A stretch of DNA of 64,000 bases from Labyrinthula sp. Ha. Its lineage: Eukaryota; Sar; Bigyra; Labyrinthulida; Labyrinthulaceae. Made by a program: the position numbers and the translations under genes. This document shows positions 13,127-25,701 of this stretch, piece by piece. Under the pieces are notes generated by a model. That model made no database searches, was not told the DNA's origin, and worked only from the letters and a program-made list of their open reading frames with translations. The DNA is taken from positions 124,001 through 188,000 of the forward strand of contig JAALGZ010000026.1 in assembly GCA_015227615.1 (NCBI GenBank), written 5' to 3'. Each line of letters begins with the position of its first letter. Within the stretch, counting starts at the first letter, position 1.

Positions 13127-14479
13127 TTATTCAGTAGCTCTACGAGTTAAATACCTACTCATTGACGACGGGATGTATTCCTTCAAGTATTCAGTTGCTT
13201 CGACTATCACCGAGCTTGCTTCTTCGGTGATTAAAGAAGGCTTAGCAATCAACCTCAAAGGTCTGGCAAGAATACCTTCAGTTTCTTGTTCTGTGAATAA
13301 ACTCTTGTATGTTTTTTCAGCTGCCTTTCTCTCCCCTTTGGTTGCATACTTTTCTGGTCCAGATGACATAAAAGATTTGATCAAAGTATCTAACTTTTTC
13401 AACGACACATCTTCTTCTTCAAGTAACTCTGTGAATCTAGGTAGTTGCATTATTATCATAATAGATTCCAAGTACTTCTCCCTTAAGGTTTTTTTCGGCC
13501 CTGGACCACTTTGAGGTAGCTCATCCAGAAACTCAACGTACACATTTACAAAGTTGCTGAGATCCACTTTCAAATCCGACAAAAAGAACTTTAGTTGTTG
13601 TATTTCCTGCTTACAGTAATAGAAGTAATACTTACACAACAATTCTGTCAGTTTTTCATACAATGAGAAATTCTTCTCCTCAAAGAGCTTCTTTCTTAAA
13701 CGGACATTAAAATAGTTGAAAAGGGAAAAAAGTTTTGTTGAGCCGTTTAATATGTCATTAGAAAAAAGGTTTTCCAGTCCAATAAGAACAAATGTAAAGC
13801 ATTTTTGATACTTCTTGGAGTGTGAAGGTCGAAGCTTTAAGAAGTACCTGTAGAATAGTAAAGCAAAGATCGAGGAAAATGTATTGTTGGGCTTAAGTTT
13901 GAAGAGCTTTGGGAGTAAAGAGGTTTCAAGGTAAGGATGAAGAGAAGTATGGCCAAAGTGAGAAGACAAGACTTCATAGAAGTAAAGGTCCTTCCGAACA
14001 AACTCTAGCTTTTCGGCTATGTCTTTTGGAACGAAACTCAAGAGTTGTCTCAGTAGTGAATTCAGTTGTTTCTGTGTGTCGTTGGAAGATTTCGGAGAGC
14101 GCAGCTTCTTTGTCTTAAAGGATTTTGTGAAAGAGTTTGTCTTTTCTTCTAGAAAATCAACTTCTGCGTCTATGGAGAGTCCAATTTCAGCCTTGGTGGA
14201 ACGAAAAGACAGAGCGGACTGGGCATCATTAAGCTCGTCCAAAACAAATATAGCCAGTTTTACCTTATACTCATCCAGCATAGTAAGCTGTTCTTTCCTT
14301 TCTCTGTCACACATACTTTTTCGTCTTTCTTTCAGAATACAAGAGCCCTTGAAAGTCTTAAAACTTCCATCTACAGATGAATATAGATTTCTTGAATTAT
14401 GTTTTTGTGCAGTTAGTTTCTTACGAACATCAAGTTTTTCCTCTTCCTTGAGTAGCTCAACACAAACTACAGTTGTCAT
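13127..14479 (-). CDS. Helical protein of unknown function
   Basis: Uninterrupted frame of 450 residues, start MTTVVCVE, stop TAA. I do not recognise the family. The N-terminal third is charged and Ser/Lys-rich (including CDRERKEQ and KSFKTKKLRSPKSS), while residues of about 135 to 380 look like a stack of amphipathic helices rich in Leu, Phe, Tyr and Lys, in the style of ARM/HEAT-like folds. There is no signal peptide, membrane segment, cysteine cluster or nucleotide-binding motif. Codon use is similar to its neighbour and the frame is long in an AT-rich genome, so it is almost certainly coding. It is on the same strand as, and 135 bp upstream of, the IQ/B-box gene. Confidence 0.7.
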   Translation of the reverse strand: MTTVVCVELLKEEEKLDVRKKLTAQKHNSRNLYSSVDGSFKTFKGSCILKERRKSMCDRERKEQLTMLDEYKVKLAIFVLDELNDAQSALSFRSTKAEIGLSIDAEVDFLEEKTNSFTKSFKTKKLRSPKSSNDTQKQLNSLLRQLLSFVPKDIAEKLEFVRKDLYFYEVLSSHFGHTSLHPYLETSLLPKLFKLKPNNTFSSIFALLFYRYFLKLRPSHSKKYQKCFTFVLIGLENLFSNDILNGSTKLFSLFNYFNVRLRKKLFEEKNFSLYEKLTELLCKYYFYYCKQEIQQLKFFLSDLKVDLSNFVNVYVEFLDELPQSGPGPKKTLREKYLESIMIIMQLPRFTELLEEEDVSLKKLDTLIKSFMSSGPEKYATKGERKAAEKTYKSLFTEQETEGILARPLRLIAKPSLITEEASSVIVEATEYLKEYIPSSMSRYLTRRATE

Positions 14480-17400
14480 GAGTTGGTCTGTTTTGTTTTC
14501 CTACTCTTTATTTGGTGCCAATCTTCGATTTATTTTGTTCTACAGACAGTGTGTTTAAAGAATGTTCCACGTTTGTTCAAGCGGAATCGGATAAATTGGG
14601 GGTAGTTCAATACTCATGAACAATGCTCATGACCTAAATTACACTTACCATTTTAATATATGTTAAGAAATTTCTATATTGCCAGGATGTGATCTAAAAA
14701 AATGTTGACGCACTATATTCGTGAACAAAGAATAATATGCGCTTCAATCTATCTCTGCGTTAACTGTATTAATTATATAATACGTAACTGCATGGCGTAT
14801 ACTAGAAAGTAGAAACATTACCAAAACACAACTTCCTAACGTTAACCTACTAAAAAAATATATTACATAAAAACCTCAAGCATATCAACCGTTTCTTCCA
14901 TAATAAAATTTCAATTAATATATAACTTTTTCTTCGTGAGTATAACGAAAATAATTGTAAGGAAAACCGAAACCACTTACTTTCACAATAACGGATATAA
15001 TTATATATTTAGCCGGGAAAGAAACCCGTATACTCGGTTGTCCTTTACCCGATTCAGATTTTTTAATCGACCCTTCGTATATGTTGAACAAAAACTTGTT
15101 TTAAAACGAGAAAAAAATCATCGGTATTGATACAAGTATACTGGTAGAAACATAAGAATAATCAAATGTTTTGTATTGTGAAATAATCATTTTTCATATT
15201 AGATAGTATAAGATTTAACATGTATTTGAAGTATCTTGTAACTTGTAAGTAGGAAATAAAAAAAGTCTAAGTAATTTTGGAGTTCAAGAAAGGATTCACT
15301 CAGATTTCTTCAGTGTGGTAGTGAGATAAATCATTATTATCTGAAATGGGAACTATTAGTCACTTAACGAATGACTAATTAGCAAGAGGGCTGGATATTA
15401 GAAATAATTACTTAGAGGCTTTCTGCAAAAACTGTTGTTAGTGATTAGCTTTGCTTGCAGATTTGAGACTATGAGACAAATGTTCACTTTTGTTCTGCGT
15501 GAGCTTACCTTATTAGAGTGCAAAGAGTATTAACCTTCTCTTTAATAAGCGGAAGACCTATAAAAAACCAACTCACATATAACTATGTAAGAAACCGAAG
15601 ACTCTCTACGGAATAAGACTTTAAGTCACGAAGGGTGGATTCTTATAGTTGGAGGAACTCAAGGTTAACGTGAAAAACATTGTTGCCCCTCTGACCGAGT
15701 TACTTAATATATGTTTCGTTATTTGACATGTTTTCAAAGCTGTAAACTTAATCAAGATTAGTGATGTCATTTACAGTATAAGCCCAGACCTGAAAAATAA
15801 AGAAAATTTTCTTTCCTGGTCTATGGGTTTTTAATGCGTTTCATAACGGAAAGATCTTACTCTTCTTTGTCATACCTAATTTCTATTATTCCATGTCATT
15901 TTTATATGGAAGCTAATTTACCAGCAATCTAACGTTAACTCATCACCAATAGTTGTTATCAATAGTCAAGAACGAAAAAGATAATCGATATGGAATAACT
16001 CCTGGCGAGAGATACCGAAGAGTTTAGATAGTCTTGACTCTGGACAGGTCCCCACTATCCAATCTCCTAGAGGATGCGGTCGGTCTACGAGGTTGGTAGA
16101 CCAATCGCACTTGTCTCTCTTAGAAACTAGAGTACTAAAAGTCTTCACTCCTTTGTATGCGATAAGATTTGAAAGCGATGAGTTGCGATTTTTGAGGATA
16201 CATGAGTTGAATAGTGGCATAGGACCACTATCAAGCTTAGTTATAAATTACAATGTGCATAGAGAATTTTTCCACCCTGCGAATGATATATACATATATA
16301 TCAGCGCTTCGTTGGCTCGGAAATCATAACTACTTAGTGATACTACAGAGAGAAATATTTTTATCTGGTTGAACTAGCAAACCCCTTTGGTATGATTACT
16401 GGTCGCCTTAACAAGGTTTGAATGATGGAGACTGGGTTTGCTTAAATGAATTCAGGTGATCAATGTGAAAAGTAGCTCCAACTCTACTTAATACTTTTAG
16501 AAGTTTTATTTGAAACAATACACGCGGAATAGTTGTCAAAATTTATCATGTCATTTCTTTCCACATATAGTGACTCAAGCCGTATATTTGCTTCAGTAGA
16601 CATGAACCAAAGAAAATGACATTAAGAAGTTATTCATCATGCTGTAGGCAGTAACATCGTAAGGTAGAAAGAGAAGAGAATTTCAAAGAAGTACCATGGA
16701 CTGAATGCTGTACTGCACATGAGAGTAAACATGCGCAGCCAATACTATGCTTAGTAAAGATGAACCAAACTGGCTACCTTCCATTAGACCATCAATAAAC
16801 TTTCTTTGAAACTCTTGGCTTAATGTTAATAGAATCTGTTAAGAAACTAGCTACAATGGGTAAGAATGAATATAAGAAAGGAACCATCAACAAAGAATTT
16901 AGAACCAAAGGTCAGTTTTTTACTTTCATAAGCATCGTTTTCACAACAGGCCACTTGCATTCCTAAGTTTCATTCGGCTATGAATAATAGTGATAGAGAT
17001 CAGCATTTAATTAGTTATACCACTCAGAATCTTTTCTAGTAATTAAGATAAGCAGTAACAGAGTAATCAACTGCAAAAAACATAAGCAACTGCAGTTAGT
17101 TTGCATCTTAGTATTTTTATGCGAAAAAATATATTAATCTTAAGGCTCTTAGTAACTAAGATTAAGAAGTAAACCCTCATGAAAGAATAAGAACGTTTAG
17201 CTAAGTCAACATCCTGGACAAAACTAAATAAGTACACTAGATATATGGTTGAACGGTACTATAGTAGTAGTAAGGTAAGAGAGCTTCGCTAGGCGTCAAG
17301 TGACACTTAAGAAGTAGCCTCAATAGATTGAACAGGAAGTCCGATAAAGACTATACAATTTAACGGAAAACAGTTTTTATTTTCTACATCTGGATGCAAA

Positions 17401-20400
17401 AGGATTAACATAGATAGAAGATCTAAACTGAAATCTGAAGTTCTGGGTATGGTTCCTCCCAGCAAACGTGGTATAGCAAATGAAAAATTAATGAAAGAGG
17501 GTTCAACTCTTTGGGAGCACCATTAAGCCCGAAATTAAATTCCTTAGCAAGTCCTGTGCATCATGATTATACTTTTCTGTTCCAAAAAAGAAGTTAATAC
17601 TGGTTTGGTTTACTAGAAACATCGAATATGAGTAATTTCCAGTTCCGAAAAACTCCCCTTCGGTTAAAAGGCATCTATCTTATTAAGAATGCTAAATAGA
17701 TTCAACATATAGAAATTCATTCTCTGAAGTCAAAAATTATTAGTTGAAATAAAAAAAAATCACACCTTGGGCCGTTAACAACAATCTATGATATATTCTT
17801 ACTCTTAGTAAAAGGTGTTTCCGTAGTTGTAGAAACATGTCACATTCTTTTTTCTTTGAAACTTTGTAAGTTGGTAAAATTATAAGCAATACTAATGTAT
17901 ATATCTTAATGTTAGAAAAGGGCTAAGCTTGGTATATGGTAGTGTTTTAACAAGACACAAAGATAGTTTTTTTCATATAGGCATTTTCTTTATTGGCTGA
18001 TCTTACACCCCTTTTACTCTTTACTGCTCTTTATTGGTAACCACTTTCATGAGAAATTATTTTCTAAATCGATATTAGAAAGTCTACACGTACTATTTTG
18101 AGAAAATAATTTTTACCTAAGTAATTCTCTTTTCCTTTAGTTCTTACTATTTTGGGGAATATTCGTAATTTTTATTGGTTCCTTTGTGAATGTGGTTTCC
18201 ATGTTAATGAGAATAGTAACCCTAGACGAGAAAATATAAACACATATTTCCTGAAGTATAAAAGTAATCAAAATAAGATCGAGTTGTTAAGTAGAGTTTT
18301 TCTCCAGTCTGAACTGAAGCTCTATTAGCTAGCAGTTTTAATATACCTATACATACTTTGTTCAAACAGTTGAAAATCTCTACTTGGGGTTTCGGCCTAG
18401 AGCTCCAAAAATAGAATCTGGGAACTAATCGACCGAACCATTGAGATGAATGGTTCCATTATTCTATGCTTTAGAATTAGCACCAAGATAATGATCACTT
18501 TCTTGTAAGAGCTATGTTACTAAGGCAGTTATAAGCAAATTCTTGGCGTTTCACGAAAAATTATTTATTATAGTTTTCACTTTAACTAATAAATTTTTCT
18601 ATACGTTATGTAGCTTAGCATATTTCAGTGTCCAGACGAATTCCTTGTATATTATTTTACTGAACAAACATCAAATGAACAGCGAGAGAACTTGATGGAA
18701 ATAATTACCAAAAATAGAAAAAATAACAATAATTTTGTTAATTTTTCTGGAATTATTCTGTCCTTAGAAATTTTCATTAATTAGACGCTGCTTTTTAAAG
18801 TCTAATAATGGAAATAAGAAAATTATTTCATATTTTCATTTTTTTTAATACAGAGCAAAATCCCGAAACCTCGTTATTTTGATTACCACATGCTCTTAAC
18901 ATGCACAGAAAGAAACGGAACCAAATGTTCAAAATAAACACTTACTGTACTTTTATGTTCTTCTATTTACAGAGCTTTATCGCAACTGTTTCTCATAAGG
19001 CTCTGTTATACGTTGCAAACTACGATGACTAAATGTCATCCAGAAACTCTGAGTCTAATTATTTACGTTGTGTAGTGCATCGGGGCTATAGTACTTTGAA
19101 ATAAGTTTCGGTGAGATAACTACGTCACAATTGTTTATTCACCCATATAACAACATCCTTTGGGTAGTAACTCTGAGATATCCACTACTACCCCTAAGTA
19201 CTTGAAACCATATATACATATTGCTTACGCCAACAAAACAATATAAAAAATTGAATACAAAATATAAATATTGCAAATGCCCGGAGCCAAAACTTAGACT
19301 TCATCATATAGCTATGGCTTGTCACATCAAGATATTATTGGGTGTTCTTGAGTTTCAAAATGTGTAATGTTACAGGAGGGCAATATGCTAAACATAGCTA
19401 ACATGACATCTTCAAATATTCAAAAAAAATCACTCAAAAACCATGGTATAATGGACTTCAAAATCTTTGTGTTGAATAAGATTTAAATTTTAGAACACTC
19501 CCTCTAGGTTCAAGGCAACAAATTATAATTCTCTATTTTGTTTTTTTGCATTTTGGAAATCATGCCAGATCAATTTTTATATGCATATTTTTGAAAACCC
19601 AACACAGTGGAGACTGTCTTACCCTTTCCAGTAAATATTAAGGTATTAAACAGATCACGGTGCTCAAATCACCAGTTAATAGAAGCACATAGAGAGTTTA
19701 AACCAATCCCACTGAAGGGATTCGTGAGTATGCAAAAGGCTGCAAACTGGTGCCGCGTTACACCCTCGGTTTCAACTACCATTGCTACGGAATTTCTGTT
19801 AACTATTAAATGACTGATCAAACCAGAACACATGCCAAAAACAGCTATCGATCTGATGAGATGTGCCATTGCTAGAATAATACACAACTTGGTTGACACT
19901 TCCAAGAATGTTTCGATATATCAATTAAGGAACCATATTTTTAAATATTAATGTTATAAGAAATACTATACACTTTAATTCTTTTAGGGACGATACCTTT
20001 CCTCTAAAGAGAGCATACTCTCTAAAGTTATTTATTAGTTGTTTTTGCTGAATAGACGTTTGAGACCTACCATGTACCGATTTTGATACTTTTGTGTAAG
20101 GTTTGGGGTTTATGCGAGTACCTGCTATTGCACTAATTACTTTGTTGTTGTATAAATGCTACTAATTTACTTACTAAAATTTAAATAATTTCAAAGGGAA
20201 CACCAACACCATAGTAAGAGTTATTCAAATTGAGTTAAAATGTTTTTGTTTCATCCAAATGTAAATTGTGCGTTTAATCTTTATCAAGTATGTCGCTCTC
20301 AATTATTGAAAGTGATCCTTACGTACAGTTCATCATTTTACATAATTTTCACTACATTAGAATAACTTAAAACCTATTAAAATCAAAGAACCAGAACATA

Positions 20401-23400
20401 CGTTTCTCGAATACAACGATTATAGATACATATGATAAGAAGCAGATTCTTTCATAAGTAAGTTGGCAAAAACAAGTTTTAGAGTAAGACTTTGAACATA
20501 AGTTTCCATATTTTTCAACATCTTTCCCCGATAATTAGCTAAAACAATTTTTTCATATTTGTCTTGAGATAGAAACTCCATATAGGAAACATAGGGCCCA
20601 TATATAGTTCCACCATTCAAAATTAGCATATTATATCAAACCAGGCTAAGTATTATTATGCTCATTCTACGTGATACTGTTATATTTTTCAGTTAGCTAT
20701 GTGATATTGTACTACAATTTTAAGTATTATTCGTGGTATAACCATGTAGCTATATATTATTTCTATTTCAATAGATTTGAGTCTGCCTTTTCTCTAGTTT
20801 CCCCCCACTTCTTAGTATCTTGTGACATTTGATGGTGGAAATTTTAGTGAATACTCGATTGATTAGTTTAAAATTCTTGCATGTTTCCTTCTCAACGGAA
20901 TTTTTCCTAATAACTACAGCAGTGATTAATAACATAATAAGTTTATTGAGATACGGGCCTACTGTCTATACATCACCCTCTGCTACTAATTCAAAACTTC
21001 CCAGCTGTGCAGTGTTAAGAATTTCAAAATCCGATGTTCTATGGTTTGTATATTGGTTACTTCAGAAAATTTCTCCATTAGGGGACCAGTTTTTTTAAGG
21101 CAATCATATGGTATTAATATGGGATAAAACTGCGCAATTTGAGTCAGTATCATTTGATATACTTAGATTTATCAACAAAAAAGTGAGTTTCATTTGAAGA
21201 GCATCAAGGTTCAAAAAAGTCTCGAAACACCAAAGGTTCGATATAATTACTAGAGCCTTCATATTCTCCTGATTGACAAGACTCCTACTCACATCTGTAG
21301 CAAAATCATCCTTTAACTTAGTCAAAGCACTTGTTATGATACAATTAGCTTAGAAAATAATTATAGCTAACTTCTATCAAGTGATTATTTTGTTGATATT
21401 CACACAAATGGAACCCATTTACAATTTCCATCACATGTATTCACTCATTCCTGAACTTTGAGCTAGAAATTCTATTATTTCGTGTTTTTTATTGAGCTCT
21501 GAATTGAAATAAAGATGCAAGTGCTTGGTATTACTGAAAAAGAATATGAAATTCAGAAATTATTTCAATTTTCAGATGCAAGGGCTTTGGTTTTATGATT
21601 AGACTATTCTTGCAACTGCAGTAATAATAGCCATAAGTTTCAGTTACGGTAAGAGCCATGCTTCCATTTCTATACTTCACATTTGCTTGTAGCTTTCTAA
21701 TTTTGTCAAGTATCAGTAGAATTTGTCGTATATATACTCTTGTACAGGCTTATTATAACAATTTTCTGATATATTATCTAAAACTGATTTCCTGATAAAA
21801 TTATGTTATTAACTCTCCCAGTAATTTCTTATGGATTCCAAAAAGCAAGATTGTAAGGACTAATTTTCTCATTTGAGAGGTTTAGAGTCTTAGTAAATAA
21901 TAGCACAGAATACTTCAGTACCAATGAAGATCGGAAACACAATAAGCATTCATTACCAAAATGTGCGGATTATCACACAAGCTTTGACAAAGCCCCTATT
22001 AAACCCGGGAACTCTAGGCAACCCTGAGATTTATAAGCACGCTAAATAACAAACAAATGGCACAATAGAGTTAAAATACCAGTAGAATTTAACACAAACG
22101 TTGCGATGGACACCCAAGGCATTAAAATTTAAACGGAGTTCGGATTGATCAATGAGCTCCAATACTTCAACTTTGACGCAACAAATCTTACTCAAAAGGG
22201 AATTCGAGTAATGTTTTGTTGGATAAAGCCTAATATGAAGCCATGAGTAGTTCACGAATACGTGTAAGAATGAATTGTAAGTGGCGGAAAACTTGGATAA
22301 AGTAAATAGTTAAAGTTTCCAGATCAATATTGTTATGATAGAATCAAAAAAATATATAATAACAGGTTTTCTTTTCTTGTAAATAAATTTAGTACCCAGA
22401 TTGTATTCAAGTGCATCGAACATTGAATGTTTATATTCCTTGCGAGACTCTTGTGTATGAAATATGATAATCACTATACCCAGTTAGAGTAGAATGGCGA
22501 AAGACTCAAGCTCCGTGTTACTAGTGGAGGAAATGGGATAAATATTTTAACTAGCAATTGACTGAACAAAAACCAGTGTTGTTAGATTAAAATAGATATA
22601 AAAAACACCCTGCCCTAAAAGTGCTTATACGGTGACAAAGAAGCGAAAGAGATTAATATTTGGTCAGATTTTTAAACTTATTCTTCAGAATTCCAACGTC
22701 GATGGTTTTCTCCATTGATGATTGAACTCAACCCTGTGGCTTTTGCCTTGTATGAGTTCATATGAAACATGTTATCAGTTAAACTAACGGAAATTTTTGC
22801 TATTATATACAAACTGCTCAAAAATTAACAGCTCTCTTTTCTCACGTAGCCTACTCAAATGATGTGCTTTTTTACAAATGTTACATGCAACAGAGTAAAC
22901 TTTTGATGAGTGATGTTTATTGAAACAACTAACACCACCTAGGCCAATTTTAGGAAGGCGAAAACTGCTTGCTACCCCAATTCTTATATTCTTGTTGAGT
23001 TAGGGCTATAAACTTTATCGGTTATTCTGTGCACTTCAAGTCATTAAAAAAAGCCGATAATGAAATCTTATCTAAATGGCTTAATCACTACCACAATACA
23101 GAGGGAAATAAAAAACTTTCGCCAAATTAATATAATTACTTTCAACTATCTTGGACAGTTAGTTGACGCTTAGAGAGATTCAGACAATTGCTTAATCTAT
23201 AGTGACGCGACCCCCCAAGAGCTTTCCTAGACAAGAAGTTATTATTTCTACCATTAGAGAACAGTTAGGCAGTAAGAGCATCATCTTAATCTTGGGAATA
23301 GGTATTCGTTCAATTTGAGTGAAGGACAAAAAATATCTCCAAGCAAAAAAAAAAGATTTTGTCCATAGTTTTATTGCAACCAACGGGGAACTAAAATCGG

Positions 23401-23865
23401 TGTACGCTATTGTTCAGATGAGCATAGCTAATAGGATAGTATAGCTGAACATGCTTGTATCAGGGCGCTGCACTATAGCATATGTCAAGCGAATAGGTCT
23501 CAAGCTATCTCAAGGTGTTTTTCTGTATGATCTAGATTAACCATCGAGGTCCTATAAAAATTTGGTTCCTTTTATGTAGGTGAAATTAACGCCAGACGTT
23601 AATGTGTTCTTATCTCAATAGTCAACAGTTATTGCTTTAGGTGCCAGCTTAGTGAAGCTGTCATACTTCTTCTTCTCAAAGCGTTTGGAAACTTTCTTGC
23701 ATTCGAGCTATATAGATTATACTCTCTTCCACCGAAAATGCTGACACTAAATTCTCCCCAGTCTCCTTCAGAGAGGTCTTAGTGATGAGCCATGTTTTCT
23801 AACACTTCAAAAATTTCCAAAAAATTATTCGTTTCTGTTCTCTTGCGTCAGGGGAGAGTTACTAG
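14480..23865. other. Long intergenic region, no gene recognised
   Basis: More than 9 kb of AT-rich DNA with no open frame above about 90 codons. A slightly GC-richer patch at 15960-16260 contains a short hairpin (GGTCTAC, 7-nt loop, GTAGACC, near 16080-16105) and two overlapping frames of 78 and 84 codons with no recognisable similarity. No RNA gene was seen. Confidence 0.6.
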
Positions 23866-24352
23866 TAGAGAGTGTCCATCCGGAATATAAAATTCCTTGA
23901 AGCTCAAGAATCTCGATCTAAAATTTTAGCGATTATTCAATTCTCGATTAATAATTGAGAATGGACACAATTCTTCAATTTCCAGACTTCCTATATTTCC
24001 CAGATTTTTTAGAATTTTCATATTTCCCATCTTTTTTAGCTAGCAGCTTCCCGAAACTCGTTAAAAAGTATGAACCAGAGTGAGTAGACCAACAATCCAA
24101 CTGTTTTGAAGCCACTTGCTGTATTTAAAGTGACACGTGTCAAAACAATTTTTCATCACTGAGCAAGAGTGAGGCACATAGCCTCTAAGACAAACGAAAA
24201 AATAAAGGAACATGACACAGTCACGAAGAATCTGAAGTAAACATAATAATACCTAAAATCTCAAGGAAGAATCGAGAAAGGAGAACCTAAAATCGAGAAT
24301 GGAAAGAAAAACACCTGGAAATTCTAGGTCGATATTCCAGATGGGCACCCTA
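23866..24352. mobile_element. Probable hAT-type MITE, 487 bp
   Basis: The two ends are imperfect inverted repeats: the left end reads TAGAGAGTGTCCATCCGGAA and the right end, on the minus strand, TAGGGTGCCCATCTGGAATA; the similarity continues inward to AAATTCC/GAATTTCC. The flanks are GTTACTAG (23858-23865) and GTAACCAG (24353-24360), matching at six of eight positions, as expected for an aged 8-bp hAT target duplication. The interior has no open frame but carries repeated TCGAGAAT/ATTCTCGAT motifs near both ends, a usual MITE subterminal feature. Its ends differ from those of the hAT at 46.5 kb, so it belongs to another family. Confidence 0.6.
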
Positions 24353-25701
24353 GTAACCAGTTGGCTATATAATCCCGTAGCCATACCTCAACAATTTTTC
24401 TTAATGTGTTTGCACTTGTAGTGCTAGTTGAGTTTGTTCTTTCTCCCAAGTTCGAACCTTACACATTGTCCATATCTATGAAATATTAAAATATTAGATA
24501 GTTTTGGTACATTAAAACAACATTGCCAAATTTGGTTCTTTAAATTATGGCACAGATATTTTGGGCTATGCTGTGAGATTATGTATGAAAATTTGCGATT
24601 ACGACTCGGTATCAGTATAATCTTAACGGTAGGGCTTTGAATTAACATTAAGTATAACTCTGCAGGGAAGATAAAACACAAAGTTATGTTCCCTTTTTTT
24701 GGTAACACAACAAAATCAAACTTTTTTCATAATTTTAGTCAAAGCTATACAAGTTTAAGTGAATGGTGATAAAAATTAACTTCGTGAATACTAAACTAGA
24801 ATGGAACTTAGTGGAGGAGAAGCCTCTGACAGTGGATCTTGTGTCTCTTGAAACATGTTTTCCACCAAGATACATGGCTTTCTCGATCAGAATCTTAATT
24901 AAATACTGATGGCCTGAGACATTTTTCTATTTTTTATTTGAGGTTCAACTAGATTACATTATAAACAAGGTAGTTAGTAAGCATTAGAAAAGGAATGCTT
25001 TCAAATGGTGTACTTTTTGTGAACTTTACTTTCTACTCAATTTCAAATTTGAATTGACTTGCATTGTCTGAGGATCGTATCAAGGCAAAAATAGCTCTAG
25101 AATTTAATACGCAGGGATTTATGTGTTAAAAAATAGCAATATAGTTTCATTAACTGTGTCATTATTAGTAATAAACGGTAAAAACAAAAACAAAATGATT
25201 TTTCGTACCGTTTATTAACGTTAAGTTGATACTAAGCGCAAATTACTATGTTGCTTCACTATTGATTCCAGAACATAAACAAACAGGTGCCCAAAAATAT
25301 GTACGGTCCTTTTCGGGCATTCTTGTTTTCTGTCTCAAATAGATCCGTTGTATTCAACGCAAGAATCTCCCCTGAAACAGAAAAAAGACAAAACAACAGT
25401 TCTTGCATTAAGCACTTAATTTAAACGCCAGGAACTTAATTTCAAATCACTAGAGCTGACATTTCACATCTATTGCCGTATATTTATTTTCAATAGTAAT
25501 TTTCCTTCGGGTTGTTTGTTATTCTCCCCCCAATCCAGCGAGCTTTTTTGTGTAGTGGCACCTCTTTCAAAAATACACTAAATCTGTTCGAAATTTCCAG
25601 ATTTAGTCTTTGAAACTGTTTGTATTCGTTATCTTTTTAGGGGAGTGCTTATTAGATCAGGAGTTTTCTTTCTTTGTAATATAAAAAGTACGTTTTGAGC
25701 C
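24353..25701. other. Intergenic, upstream of the ADF-H gene
   Basis: No gene seen. The 60 bases before the next start codon are T-rich, then contain TAATATAAAAAG about 20 bases before the ATG, a possible but weak TATA-like element. Confidence 0.4.

Noticed and set aside
15966-16329. GC-richer patch with 84- and 78-codon frames
   Set aside because: Neither product resembles a known family and the frames overlap on opposite strands; only a small hairpin is certain.
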